A DNA stretch of 64,000 nt from Paramuribaculum sp. (GTDB lineage Bacteria; Bacteroidota; Bacteroidia; Bacteroidales; Muribaculaceae), in NCBI GenBank assembly GCA_022511125.1, contig JAFLSD010000001.1, positions 310,001 through 374,000 on the forward strand, in the 5' to 3' direction. Under the pieces are notes generated by a model that saw only the letters and a list, made by a program, of their open reading frames with translations, made no database searches and was not told the origin of the DNA. Shown in pieces: positions 42,640 to 51,223 of the stretch (position 1 is the stretch's first letter; each line of letters starts with the position of its first letter). The position numbers were made by a program, and so were the translations under genes.

Positions 42640-43371
42640 TTATTCTGTCATCGACAACATGTCCTTATAAACCCTTATTATACTTTCGCCATAACGGCTG
42701 TTGGCTGCCCACCGTTGATTCAGATCGTTCCAGGTCGGAGCTACTCCGCGCGACACAAGCGAAAATCTCGGATCGATCTTCTCCTCCCCTGCCGGAAGGT
42801 TCTCCTTCGAGGCGTAAGCGTAGAGATGTTGGATCTGAGCCTTTACGCCATCGGTCACTGTCGCGAAACTGTGCCCTTTCATCCCTTTCTTCGTTACGCC
42901 CAGGCCGCAGAAATTATTTTGGTCGAGCGTTACGGCTGTGCCACCCGTGAAAAGAAACCATCCTGTCTCGATTATAGCCTGGCAGAGTGCCACGTCACCT
43001 CTCACGCCGTAAAGCTCGCCTACATCGTAGAAGGCTCTGGCTATCTCCGGATTGAAATCCGGATTCGTCTTGACGACAAATCTCACCATTGTCTCCACAT
43101 CCACAGTCGCTTTACCCATGATGGACAGCGAACCGTCTATGTCGGCTATGCATGGAGTCAATATCTCCATGGGAATGCTCTCACCCGAAGTTTCTTCAAC
43201 TGTCAAGCTGTCCGAAAAGGGCAGCGTCTCGAAATACACCGTCTCCGGAATCACGATAGTGTCAGCAGGTATTTTGTGCTTGATCTTAGCTATTCGCGTT
43301 TTCTTGGCATAGCCCGACATCGCGACCGTTAAAAGGGTGATAATCAATATTCCTATTCTTTTGCTATTCAT
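42640..43371 (-). CDS. exported glucosaminidase-domain protein
   Basis: 243 aa with a signal peptide (1-22, ending SGYA). The C-terminal half (about 95-240) is a glucosaminidase (GH73/FlgJ-like) domain: [13 protein letters not shown] with probable catalytic Glu, [35 protein letters not shown] and a terminal [20 protein letters not shown]. Cleaves peptidoglycan glycan strands, or is related to such enzymes. First gene of the glucosaminidase - queF - queC transcript. Confidence 0.88.
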   Translation of the reverse strand: MNSKRIGILIITLLTVAMSGYAKKTRIAKIKHKIPADTIVIPETVYFETLPFSDSLTVEETSGESIPMEILTPCIADIDGSLSIMGKATVDVETMVRFVVKTNPDFNPEIARAFYDVGELYGVRGDVALCQAIIETGWFLFTGGTAVTLDQNNFCGLGVTKKGMKGHSFATVTDGVKAQIQHLYAYASKENLPAGEEKIDPRFSLVSRGVAPTWNDLNQRWAANSRYGESIIRVYKDMLSMTE

Positions 43372-43399
43372 TCTTCTCTGGTTACTTTCGATTTCTTTG

Positions 43400-43407
43400 C
43401 AAAATTA
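43400..43407 (-). promoter_or_regulatory. -7 box TAATTTTG for the glucosaminidase-queF-queC operon
   Basis: TAnnTTTG match 28 bases before the ATG at 43371. Confidence 0.65.
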
Positions 43408-43533
43408 CATACTGATTTAGCCCTTAATCTGCGAATTTGACACAACTATCGTAATTTATTTTTCAATACCTTGACTGACAGTTATATATAGAAATGAGTT
43501 TAACTTTATTTAACGTCTATGTTATCAAGTTAA

Positions 43534-45219
43534 TCAATCCATCAGTTTCCGGTAGCGTTTACGGGGAGGTTCTTTACCGCCGTTCTGTGCTTTTTTCCAT
43601 TCTTCGTAGTCCGAATACGAGCCGGCATAATAAACCACCTTGCCTTCACCTTCAAACGACAGGATATGAGTGCATATACGGTCGAGGAACCAGCGGTCGT
43701 GGCTCACAACTACAGCACACCCTGCAAACTCGTCCAAACCCTCCTCCAATGCGCGGAGCGTATTCACGTCGATATCATTCGTTGGCTCGTCCAAAAGCAG
43801 AACGTTTCCTTCCTCTTTCAACGCCATCGCCAGATGCAAACGGTTACGTTCTCCACCCGACAGCACCCCGATTTTCTTCTCTTGGTCGGCTCCAGAGAAG
43901 TTGAATTTCGACAGGTAAGCCCTCGCGTTGATATCCTTGCCTCCCATGCGGAAACTCTCCACGCCCTGAGAAATTACCTCATAGACTGTCTTTTCCGGAA
44001 GTAGGTCATGATGCGACTGGTCGACGTAGGCCACTTTCACCGTCTCGCCGACATCGAACGAACCCGCGTCGGCTTTCTCTTGACCCATGATCAGACGGAA
44101 AAGAGTGGTTTTACCGGCTCCGTTAGGACCTATCACACCTACGATGCCGTTCGGCGGAAGAGTGAATTCTAAGTCTTTGAAAAGTTGCTTTTTGCCGAAA
44201 GACTTCGCTAAACCTTTGGCTTCTATCACTTTGTTTCCTAAACGCGGCCCGTTGGGAATGAAAATCTCAAGTTTTTCTTCCCTTGCTTTTTGATCTTCGT
44301 TGAGCAGTCGGTCATAACTCGACAGACGCGCCTTCCCTTTGGCTTGACGCGCCTTAGGAGCCATTCTCACCCATTCCAGCTCGCGTTCGAGGGTCTTACG
44401 GCGCTTACTTGCCTGCTTTTCTTCCTGAGCCATACGCTGGGTTTTCTGCTCGAGCCAGGATGAATAGTTCCCCTTCCAAGGTATGCCTTCGCCGCGGTCA
44501 AGTTCAAGTATCCAACCTGCCACATGATCGAGAAAATAACGGTCGTGCGTTATGGCTATCACCGTACCCGGATATTGCTGCAAATGTTGTTCCAACCAGT
44601 CTATACTTTCAGCGTCAAGATGGTTCGTCGGCTCGTCTAAGAGCAGCACGTCCGGCTGCTGAAGCAACAGACGGCATAAAGCAACGCGCCTACGCTCGCC
44701 ACCCGACAAGGTCGAAATCTGTTGATCGTCCGGAGGACATTGCAGAGCGTCCATCGCGCGCTCCAATTTCGAATCTATATTCCAGGCGTCGGCTGCGTCC
44801 AACGCATCTTGAAGCTCTGCCTGACGGGCAATGAGTGCTTCCATTTTGTCGGGATTTTCAAGGACATCCGGATCACCGAAACTCTCGTTCACCTTGTCGA
44901 ACTCAGCCAGAAGATCCATAATCGGCTGGACACCTTCCCGGATCACTTCTATCACTGTCTTGTCCGGATCAAGTTTCGGCTCCTGTTCGAGATAACCCAC
45001 AGAATATCCCGGCGACCAGACTACTTCGCCCTGATAACTCTTGTCTATCCCGGCTATGATCTTCAGCAAAGAAGATTTTCCAGAACCGTTCAAACCTATT
45101 ATTCCGATTTTCGCTCCGTAAAAGAACGATAGATAGATGTTCTTTAACACTTGTTTCTGAGGTGGGTAAGTCTTGCTTACGCCAACCATTGAAAATATCA
45201 CTTTTTTGTCGTCTGCCAT
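43534..45219 (-). CDS. ettA: ABC-F translation factor EttA
   Basis: 561 aa, EttA length. Two ABC domains: Walker A GLNGSGKSS and GPNGAGKTT, signatures LSGGERRRVAL and LSGGERNRLHL, Walker B LLLDEPTNHLD and LLLDEPTNDID, joined by the inter-domain linker (about 240-310) rich in Lys/Arg/Glu. No membrane segments. EttA binds the ribosomal E site and gates initiation in response to ATP:ADP. Third gene of ruvX - def - ettA (18-base gap after def). Confidence 0.93.
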   Translation of the reverse strand: MADDKKVIFSMVGVSKTYPPQKQVLKNIYLSFFYGAKIGIIGLNGSGKSSLLKIIAGIDKSYQGEVVWSPGYSVGYLEQEPKLDPDKTVIEVIREGVQPIMDLLAEFDKVNESFGDPDVLENPDKMEALIARQAELQDALDAADAWNIDSKLERAMDALQCPPDDQQISTLSGGERRRVALCRLLLQQPDVLLLDEPTNHLDAESIDWLEQHLQQYPGTVIAITHDRYFLDHVAGWILELDRGEGIPWKGNYSSWLEQKTQRMAQEEKQASKRRKTLERELEWVRMAPKARQAKGKARLSSYDRLLNEDQKAREEKLEIFIPNGPRLGNKVIEAKGLAKSFGKKQLFKDLEFTLPPNGIVGVIGPNGAGKTTLFRLIMGQEKADAGSFDVGETVKVAYVDQSHHDLLPEKTVYEVISQGVESFRMGGKDINARAYLSKFNFSGADQEKKIGVLSGGERNRLHLAMALKEEGNVLLLDEPTNDIDVNTLRALEEGLDEFAGCAVVVSHDRWFLDRICTHILSFEGEGKVVYYAGSYSDYEEWKKAQNGGKEPPRKRYRKLMD

Positions 45220-45237
45220 TTTTGCTGATTTTTTCAG

Positions 45238-45801
45238 TTATCGTCTTCTTGGCGCATATTTCGCCGGATAGTCACATTTCGTTTTTCCGTTCACTATATC
45301 GTTGAGTTTCCCTCTGATGAGCTGTCTTCTGATCGGAGATACATGGTCGATATACATCTTCCCTTCGAGGTGATCGCACTCATGTTGCACTATGCGTGAC
45401 AAAAATCCTTCCATCACCTCTTCCCGCGGAGTGAAGTCACGGTCAAGCCACTTTAGACGGATCTTTTCAACTCGACCCACGTTTTCCGATAAACCCGGTA
45501 ACGATAGACAACCTTCCGCACGAGTTATTTTTTCACCTTCAAGCACCTCTATTTCCGGATTGATCAGCGTCAGTTTTCTCCCGGCGCATTCCGGATGAGT
45601 GTCAGCTACCGGATCGGCGTCGATTACCACCAAGCGGATATTCTTTCCTATCTGAGGGGCGGCCAACCCTACACCCTCAGAGTAATACATCGTTTCAAAC
45701 ATATCGTCAATCAGGCGATCGAGGTCAGGATAATCCTCTCCAACCGGCTCTGATACTTTCCTCAGAAGAGGATGACCGTATAGATAAACGGGTAATTTCA
45801 T
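45238..45801 (-). CDS. def: peptide deformylase
   Basis: 187 aa. All three motifs present: GVGLAAPQIG, EGCLSLPG and QHECDHLEGKMY (metal His residues and catalytic Glu). Removes the formyl group from new proteins. Overlaps ruvX by 4 bases. Confidence 0.97.
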   Translation of the reverse strand: MKLPVYLYGHPLLRKVSEPVGEDYPDLDRLIDDMFETMYYSEGVGLAAPQIGKNIRLVVIDADPVADTHPECAGRKLTLINPEIEVLEGEKITRAEGCLSLPGLSENVGRVEKIRLKWLDRDFTPREEVMEGFLSRIVQHECDHLEGKMYIDHVSPIRRQLIRGKLNDIVNGKTKCDYPAKYAPRRR

Positions 45802-46223
45802 CTGTTTTGATATTTTTTACTGTCAAGATAACTGTTTAGGATTATTACGGCGGCCATCTCGTCTGCATTCTCTTTCTTGCGGCGGTCGCTTTTTTTCATG
45901 CCGCTGTCGAGCATTCCGCGATGGGCGAGCACGCTCGTGAAACGTTCGTCCCACATCACGATTGGCATATCGGGCAATTCTTTCTTCAAGCGGTTCAGAA
46001 CCGGACGGATATATTTCATCGAATCCGATTCATAGCCTTTCATGTCTTTCGGTTCGCCGGCAACGATACATTCCACCGCTTCACGTCTGACATAACTCTT
46101 CACGAAATCTATCAGATCCGAAGTGGGAACTGTCGGCAAACCTGTCGCCACGATTTTCAGAGAATCCGTCACGGCTATACCGCAACGGCGTCTCCCGAAA
46201 TCTATCGCCATAAGTCTTCCCAT
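45798..46223 (-). CDS. ruvX: Holliday junction resolvase-like / pre-16S rRNA nuclease YqgF
   Basis: 141 aa. RNase H-like fold: MAIDFGRRRCGIAVTD with the first Asp, VAGEPKDMKG, WDERFTSVLA and C-terminal KENADEMAAVIILNSYL. Known to process the 16S rRNA 5-prime end and possibly junctions. A promoter box ends 4 bases before the ATG, predicting a leaderless transcript. Confidence 0.93.
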   Translation of the reverse strand: MGRLMAIDFGRRRCGIAVTDSLKIVATGLPTVPTSDLIDFVKSYVRREAVECIVAGEPKDMKGYESDSMKYIRPVLNRLKKELPDMPIVMWDERFTSVLAHRGMLDSGMKKSDRRKKENADEMAAVIILNSYLDSKKYQNR

Positions 46224-46227
46224 GCTA

Positions 46228-46235
46228 CAAAATTA
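46228..46235 (-). promoter_or_regulatory. -7 box TAATTTTG for ruvX-def-ettA
   Basis: TAnnTTTG match followed by TAGC and the ruvX ATG. Divergent from the tricorn promoter with 22 bases between boxes. Confidence 0.7.
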
Positions 46236-46257
46236 CATATAATCCGGGAAATATTCG

Positions 46258-46265
46258 TATCTTTG
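46258..46265 (+). promoter_or_regulatory. -7 box TATCTTTG for the tricorn-type protease
   Basis: TAnnTTTG match 32 bases before the ATG at 46298. Confidence 0.65.
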
Positions 46266-46297
46266 CTTAATTTGAAATAAATACAACAGCATAAATT

Positions 46298-49200
46298 ATG
46301 AAAAAACAGCTACTTGCAACAGCGTTTCTGACTGTTGCAACTATTCAGACTTTCGCGCAGCAAACGGGAGATTCTCCTTTATGGCTGCGCTATCCCGTAA
46401 TTTCACCCGATGGAAACACTATCGCGTTCTGCTATCAGGGCGACATTTTCACTGTGCCTGCATCAGGAGGTCAAGCGACTCAGATCACATCTAACCCTGC
46501 CTACGACACACAGCCGCTCTGGAGTCCCGACGGGTCTAAGATAGCTTTCGCAAGCGACCGTGAAGGATCCCTCGACATCTTCATCGTCGATGCGAAGGGA
46601 GGAGTGCCAAAGAGACTCACCACACATTCGGCATCCGAGACTCCGGTTGCCTTTCTCGACAACGAAACGGTTCTTTTCTCTGCTTCGCTCCAGCCGGACA
46701 GACTTGACATACAGTTCCCCTCTTCACAATTCCCGCAGATCTACGCTGTCAGTACACAAGGAGGTCGTCCGCGTCTCTACTCTTCTTTGGCGATGGAGCA
46801 GATTTCATTTAATCCCGTCGACGGGTCGCTGCTCTACACCGACAAAAAAGGATATGAAGACCCTTGGCGTAAACACCATCAGTCATCCATAGCACGCGAT
46901 ATTTGGAGAGCGGATAAAGGAGCGGCTGGAGGTTTTAGGAAACTCACATCGTTCCCTGGCGAAGACCGTAACGCCGTTTGGGCTTCCGATGGCAAATCAT
47001 ACTATTACCTTAGCGAAAAAGACGGCTCGTTCAATGTGTACAAAGCATCAGTCGACAGCCCCCAATCGATTACACGTCTCACTCAGCACGCCGATCATCC
47101 GGTTCGTTTCCTCTCGGCATCCAAAGATGGAAAGATGAGCTACAGCTACAACGGAGAGCTCTATACACTCACCGAAGGCAAACAACCCCAAAAGGTTAAA
47201 GTGAATATCACAAAGGATAATATCGAAAAACCGGTTGTCGCTCAACGCCGGTCAAGTGGAGCTACCGACATCGCTGTCTCTCCCTCCGGCAAAGAAGTGG
47301 CTTTCATTCATCATGGCGATGTTTATGTCACCTCAATCGAATACAATACCACTAAACGAATCACCGACACTCCGCAGCAGGAACGTAACATCGATTTCAG
47401 TCCCGACGGACGTTCCCTCGTCTATTCGGCCGAAAGAGGCGACACATGGGGAATATACGAGTCAAAAATTGCCCGTCCCGATGAAAAACAATTCACCTAT
47501 GCCACGGAAATTGTCGAGACGCCACTCGTTGTTAGCGATAAGACATCGTTCCAACCGCTTTATTCTCCCGACGGCAAGGAAGTGGCTTTCCTCGAAGACC
47601 GTACTACTTTGAAGGTCATAAACCTCGATTCCAAACAAATCCGCACCGTTCTACCCGGAGAATACTTGTATTCATATTCCGACGGAGACATCACGTTCCG
47701 CTGGAGTCCTGACAGCAAATGGTTCCTCACTGATTATATGGGTGACGGAGGATGGAACAATCCCGACATCCTTCTCGTCAAAGCTGACGGCAGCGGTGAA
47801 AAAACCAATCTCACGTTAAGCGGATACAACGACAATAACGCAAAATGGGTACTCGACGGCAAAGCTATGATTTGGGCTTCCGACCGTGCCGGTTATCGCT
47901 CGCACGGTAGCTGGGGTACGGAGGAAGACACTTACATTATGTTCTTCGACCCCGAAGCTTACGACAGATTCCGTCTCTCCAAAGAGGATCTTGCTTTGCT
48001 TGAAGAACAGGAAAAAGCCGATAAAGAGAAAAAAGAAGCAGACGACAAGGAAAATAAAGACAACAAAAAATCTAAAAAAGCCGACAAATCTAAAGACGCA
48101 GAGACCGTTAAAGACCTTAAATTTGATCTTGACGGCAGAAAAGACCGCGTGATGCGACTCACAGTCAATTCTTCCCACCTCGGCGATGCCGTCCTCTCGA
48201 AAAAAGGCGACAAACTTTATTACTGCGCCGCTTTCGAAGGTGGTTACGATCTTTGGGAGCATGATCTCAAGAAGAACACCACCAAGATTCTCATCAAAGG
48301 AGTTGGTGGCCAGATGAAACCTTCGAAGGATGGAGAAAAAGTCTACATCGTGCGAGGAGGAGGTCTCAAAGAAATCAGCTTCAACGATGCATCGACAAAA
48401 GATATTCCTTTTGAGGCTGAGTTCAATTACCGGCCAGCCGAAGAAAGAAAATACATGTTCGACCATGCATGGCGTCAAGTAAAAGACAAATTCTATGACC
48501 CCGATATACATGGCATCGACTGGGAAGGATATCATGAGGCATATTCACGTTTCCTGCCCTATATCGACAATAACTACGACTTCTCTACAATGCTCTCTGA
48601 AATGCTCGGCGAGCTCAACGGCTCCCATACCGGTGCCCGCTATTACGCCTCAAACTCCGCACCGGCCACGGCTTCACTCGGAGCATGGTTCGATGAAAGT
48701 TACGACGGCGATGGTCTTCTCGTGACTGAAGTAATAGCTCGCGGACCGCTCACAAAGGCCGATAGCAAAATCAAAGCCGGCTCGATTATCACGAAAATCG
48801 ACGGTCAGCCCATTGCTAAAGGACAGGATTACTATCCGTTGCTTGCCGGAAAGGCCGGGAAAAAAGTTGTGCTCACAGCCAAAGAATCAGCGTCTGCACC
48901 CGAATTCGAACAGACCGTCACCCCGGTTTCATCGGGCCAATTGTCCGATCTCCTCTACAAAAGATGGGTCGAACGTAATCGTAATATCGTCGAACAACTT
49001 TCTAACGGCAAAGTAGGTTATATCCATGTCAAGGGCATGGATAGCCCAAGTTTCCGTGACACCTACTCCGACCTTCTCGGAAGATACCGCACATGCGACG
49101 CCGTCATAATCGACACTCGACATAACGGGGGTGGATGGCTACACGATGACCTCGCAACTCTCTTGTCAGGCAAGGAATACGCCCGATACACCCCACGGGG

Positions 49201-49567
49201 TCAATATGTAGGCAGCGATCCGTTCACCAAATGGCTAAAACCGTCGTGCGTGCTTGTTTGCGAGGACAATTATTCCAACGCCCACGGATTCCCATGGGTT
49301 TACAAGACGCTCGGAATCGGAAAACTCATAGGAGCACCCGTACCCGGCACCATGACAGCCGTATGGTGGGAAAATCAGATCGATCCTTCGATTGTATTCG
49401 GAATCCCACAGGTAGGATGTGTTGACATGAATGGCCAATACCTCGAAAACCATCAGCTTGAACCCGACATTCTGATTCTTAACACTCCCGAGCAGCAACT
49501 CGCCGGAGACGACCGACAGCTTGCTCGTGCAGTTGAGGAAATGCTCCGCACATCAGCAAAAAAATAA
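46298..49567 (+). CDS. tricorn-type S41 protease with signal peptide
   Basis: 1089 aa; exported by a signal peptide (1-20, QTFAQ). Beta-propeller repeats of the WD40/TolB type fill residues 25-560 (YPVISPDGNTIAF, SPDGSKIAFASDREGSLDIFIV). A charged Lys/Glu/Asp linker lies near 570-605. Then come a second propeller part, a PDZ domain (about 800-870, GPLTKADSKIKAGSIITKIDG) and the S41 core: LNGSHTGARYY (catalytic His), VDGxx-type strands and NYSNAHGFPWVYKTLGIGKLIG (nucleophile Ser). Tricorn peptidases degrade oligopeptides; export suggests periplasmic peptide breakdown. Confidence 0.92.
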   Translation: MKKQLLATAFLTVATIQTFAQQTGDSPLWLRYPVISPDGNTIAFCYQGDIFTVPASGGQATQITSNPAYDTQPLWSPDGSKIAFASDREGSLDIFIVDAKGGVPKRLTTHSASETPVAFLDNETVLFSASLQPDRLDIQFPSSQFPQIYAVSTQGGRPRLYSSLAMEQISFNPVDGSLLYTDKKGYEDPWRKHHQSSIARDIWRADKGAAGGFRKLTSFPGEDRNAVWASDGKSYYYLSEKDGSFNVYKASVDSPQSITRLTQHADHPVRFLSASKDGKMSYSYNGELYTLTEGKQPQKVKVNITKDNIEKPVVAQRRSSGATDIAVSPSGKEVAFIHHGDVYVTSIEYNTTKRITDTPQQERNIDFSPDGRSLVYSAERGDTWGIYESKIARPDEKQFTYATEIVETPLVVSDKTSFQPLYSPDGKEVAFLEDRTTLKVINLDSKQIRTVLPGEYLYSYSDGDITFRWSPDSKWFLTDYMGDGGWNNPDILLVKADGSGEKTNLTLSGYNDNNAKWVLDGKAMIWASDRAGYRSHGSWGTEEDTYIMFFDPEAYDRFRLSKEDLALLEEQEKADKEKKEADDKENKDNKKSKKADKSKDAETVKDLKFDLDGRKDRVMRLTVNSSHLGDAVLSKKGDKLYYCAAFEGGYDLWEHDLKKNTTKILIKGVGGQMKPSKDGEKVYIVRGGGLKEISFNDASTKDIPFEAEFNYRPAEERKYMFDHAWRQVKDKFYDPDIHGIDWEGYHEAYSRFLPYIDNNYDFSTMLSEMLGELNGSHTGARYYASNSAPATASLGAWFDESYDGDGLLVTEVIARGPLTKADSKIKAGSIITKIDGQPIAKGQDYYPLLAGKAGKKVVLTAKESASAPEFEQTVTPVSSGQLSDLLYKRWVERNRNIVEQLSNGKVGYIHVKGMDSPSFRDTYSDLLGRYRTCDAVIIDTRHNGGGWLHDDLATLLSGKEYARYTPRGQYVGSDPFTKWLKPSCVLVCEDNYSNAHGFPWVYKTLGIGKLIGAPVPGTMTAVWWENQIDPSIVFGIPQVGCVDMNGQYLENHQLEPDILILNTPEQQLAGDDRQLARAVEEMLRTSAKK

Positions 49568-49590
49568 ATTCCCCTAACCTCAAGATACAG

Positions 49591-49624
49591 TAAGCCCATG
49601 GTAATCAGTATGATTCCATGGGCT
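49591..49624. terminator. inverted repeat between tricorn protease and metK (possible bidirectional terminator)
   Basis: AAGCCCATGG (49591-49600) pairs perfectly with CCATGGGCTT (49615-49624), loop 14 bases, between two converging genes. A strong T run is lacking on either side. Confidence 0.6.
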
Positions 49625-49637
49625 TGCTGTTAATATA

Positions 49638-50936
49638 TCACTTATTCAAAGAAAATTCACGGCGTATATCGTCGATACGATCCAGTTTCTCCCAGGTAAA
49701 GAGTTCTACTTTGCGGGTAAAGCTTGTCGCTCCTGCACCGAATGTCTTTTCCACTGTCATTGGCTCGCGGCCCATGTGACCGTAGGCCGCTGTTTCCCGA
49801 TAGATGGGCTCACGTAGTTTTAGTTCTTTTTCGATCCCGTAAGGTGTCAGATTGAAAATATTTTTTACTTTCTCTGAAATCTCTCCGTCGGTCAGTGGAA
49901 CATTAGCCGATCCTCGCGTATTTACATAAACACTGACAGGTTCAGCCACTCCGATTGCATAGGCAAGCTGCACGAGAGCCTCGCGAGCCACACCGGCTGC
50001 CACTAAGTTCTTCGCTATATGACGTGCGGCATAAGCTGCCGAGCGGTCAACCTTCGACGGATCTTTGCCTGAGAATGCGCCTCCACCGTGGGCACCACGT
50101 CCTCCGTAAGTGTCAACCACTATCTTCCGTCCGGTAAGACCCGTGTCCCCGTGAGGGCCGCCGATTACGAATTTGCCCGTTGGATTCACGTGAAGGATCA
50201 GATCCGAATCAAACATCCGGGTGATCTTCTTGGGCAGTTTCTTCTTAAGTCGGGGAAGCAGGATAGAGCGTATGTCATGCTTGATGGTTTCGAGCATTTT
50301 GTGGTCAGCTTCTTCTTGACTATGTCCTCCTTTCGGCGTAATAAAGTCATCGTGTTGGGTTGAAATCACTATCGTATGGATACGTTTGGGCTTGCCGTCC
50401 GGAGTGTATTCCACTGTCACCTGACTTTTTGCATCCGGCCGCAGATATTTCATTTTTTTACCTTCTTTCCGAATTGCGGAGAGTTCTATCAGTAACTTAT
50501 GGCTCAAATCAAGTGCGAGCGGCATATAATTGGGAGTTTCGTCACACGCATATCCGAACATCATACCCTGGTCGCCCGCTCCTTGAAGTTCGGCGTGTTC
50601 TCTTTCAACCCCTCGGTTGATATCGCCGCTTTGCTCGTGAAGTGCTGAAAATATTCCGCAGGCCTGGGCATCAAATTTTAATTCGCTTCGGTTATAACCA
50701 ATCTCGTGAATTGTCTTCCGCACGACTTCTTGAAGATCCACGTATGCTTCGCTTTTAACTTCGCCCGCCACTACCACCTGACCGGTGGTGACTAATGTTT
50801 CACACGCCACTTTCGAAGCCGGATCTTGGGCAAGAAATTCGTCAAGAATGGCATCGGAAATACGGTCGGCCACTTTATCCGGATGGCCTTCCGAGACAGA
50901 TTCGCTTGTAAATAAGTAGTTGCCTTTTTCTATCAT
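49638..50936 (-). CDS. metK: S-adenosylmethionine synthetase
   Basis: 432 aa. N-terminal [29 protein letters not shown] site [36 protein letters not shown] and [22 protein letters not shown] are all intact. A Bacteroidota-type insertion with Lys-rich sequence is present. Makes SAM from methionine and ATP. It has a structured leader of about 145 bases ending in an intrinsic terminator. Confidence 0.97.
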   Translation of the reverse strand: MIEKGNYLFTSESVSEGHPDKVADRISDAILDEFLAQDPASKVACETLVTTGQVVVAGEVKSEAYVDLQEVVRKTIHEIGYNRSELKFDAQACGIFSALHEQSGDINRGVEREHAELQGAGDQGMMFGYACDETPNYMPLALDLSHKLLIELSAIRKEGKKMKYLRPDAKSQVTVEYTPDGKPKRIHTIVISTQHDDFITPKGGHSQEEADHKMLETIKHDIRSILLPRLKKKLPKKITRMFDSDLILHVNPTGKFVIGGPHGDTGLTGRKIVVDTYGGRGAHGGGAFSGKDPSKVDRSAAYAARHIAKNLVAAGVAREALVQLAYAIGVAEPVSVYVNTRGSANVPLTDGEISEKVKNIFNLTPYGIEKELKLREPIYRETAAYGHMGREPMTVEKTFGAGATSFTRKVELFTWEKLDRIDDIRREFSLNK

Positions 50937-50948
50937 AACTTAAACTTA

Positions 50949-50981
50949 TAAAAAACGGCCTTTGCAATAATGCCAAAGCCG
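50949..50981 (-). terminator. intrinsic terminator (attenuator) in the metK leader
   Basis: On the minus strand CGGCTTTGGCA (50981-50971) pairs with TGCAAAGGCCG (50966-50956) with one mismatch and one wobble, loop TTAT, followed at once by T residues. It ends about 13 bases before the metK start codon, the usual place for premature termination control. Confidence 0.8.
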
Positions 50982-51000
50982 AGCGTGATGATAGACAAGA

Positions 51001-51062
51001 CGTTGCAGTTTTAGCATTTTTTTGAAAGTGGTTGCAAGCAGCCAAATTTTTCCACTTAGCCA
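51001..51062 (-). ncRNA. candidate SAM-II-like riboswitch in the metK leader
   Basis: On the minus strand a 6-bp P1 stem (AAGTGG, 51031-51026 complement region, with CCACTT) encloses a 20-base loop AAAAATTTGGCTGCTTGCAA, followed by TCAAAAAAATGCTAAAA. This echoes the SAM-II pattern in which a U/A-rich loop ends UUGCAA and the segment after P1 ends GCUAAAA. A pseudoknot of loop UUGCA with downstream UGCAA is possible. The match was made by eye; the pseudoknot register differs from the textbook form, so it is a candidate. The downstream terminator and metK context support it. Confidence 0.45.
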
Positions 51063-51087
51063 AATCCCTTACCGGTCATTGACTCTG

Positions 51088-51095
51088 CAAAAGTA
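51088..51095 (-). promoter_or_regulatory. -7 box TACTTTTG for metK
   Basis: TAnnTTTG match that puts transcription start near 51083, about 145 bases upstream of the metK ATG. Confidence 0.65.
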
Positions 51096-51223
51096 ACAAA
51101 TTAGCCCGAAAAACACAATTTATGCAACTAAATTTCTCGAATTACACCCTGAGAAACGGGAGTTCTTTATGAAATTTCTTATAAAACTATTTTCAATTCT
51201 ATATCGATCTGATCACAATGATG

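Noticed and set aside
47816-48535. 239-codon open frame on the minus strand inside the tricorn gene
   Set aside because: It is antisense to a clear protease gene and gives Phe/Val-rich sequence without any recognised domain; a codon-composition shadow.
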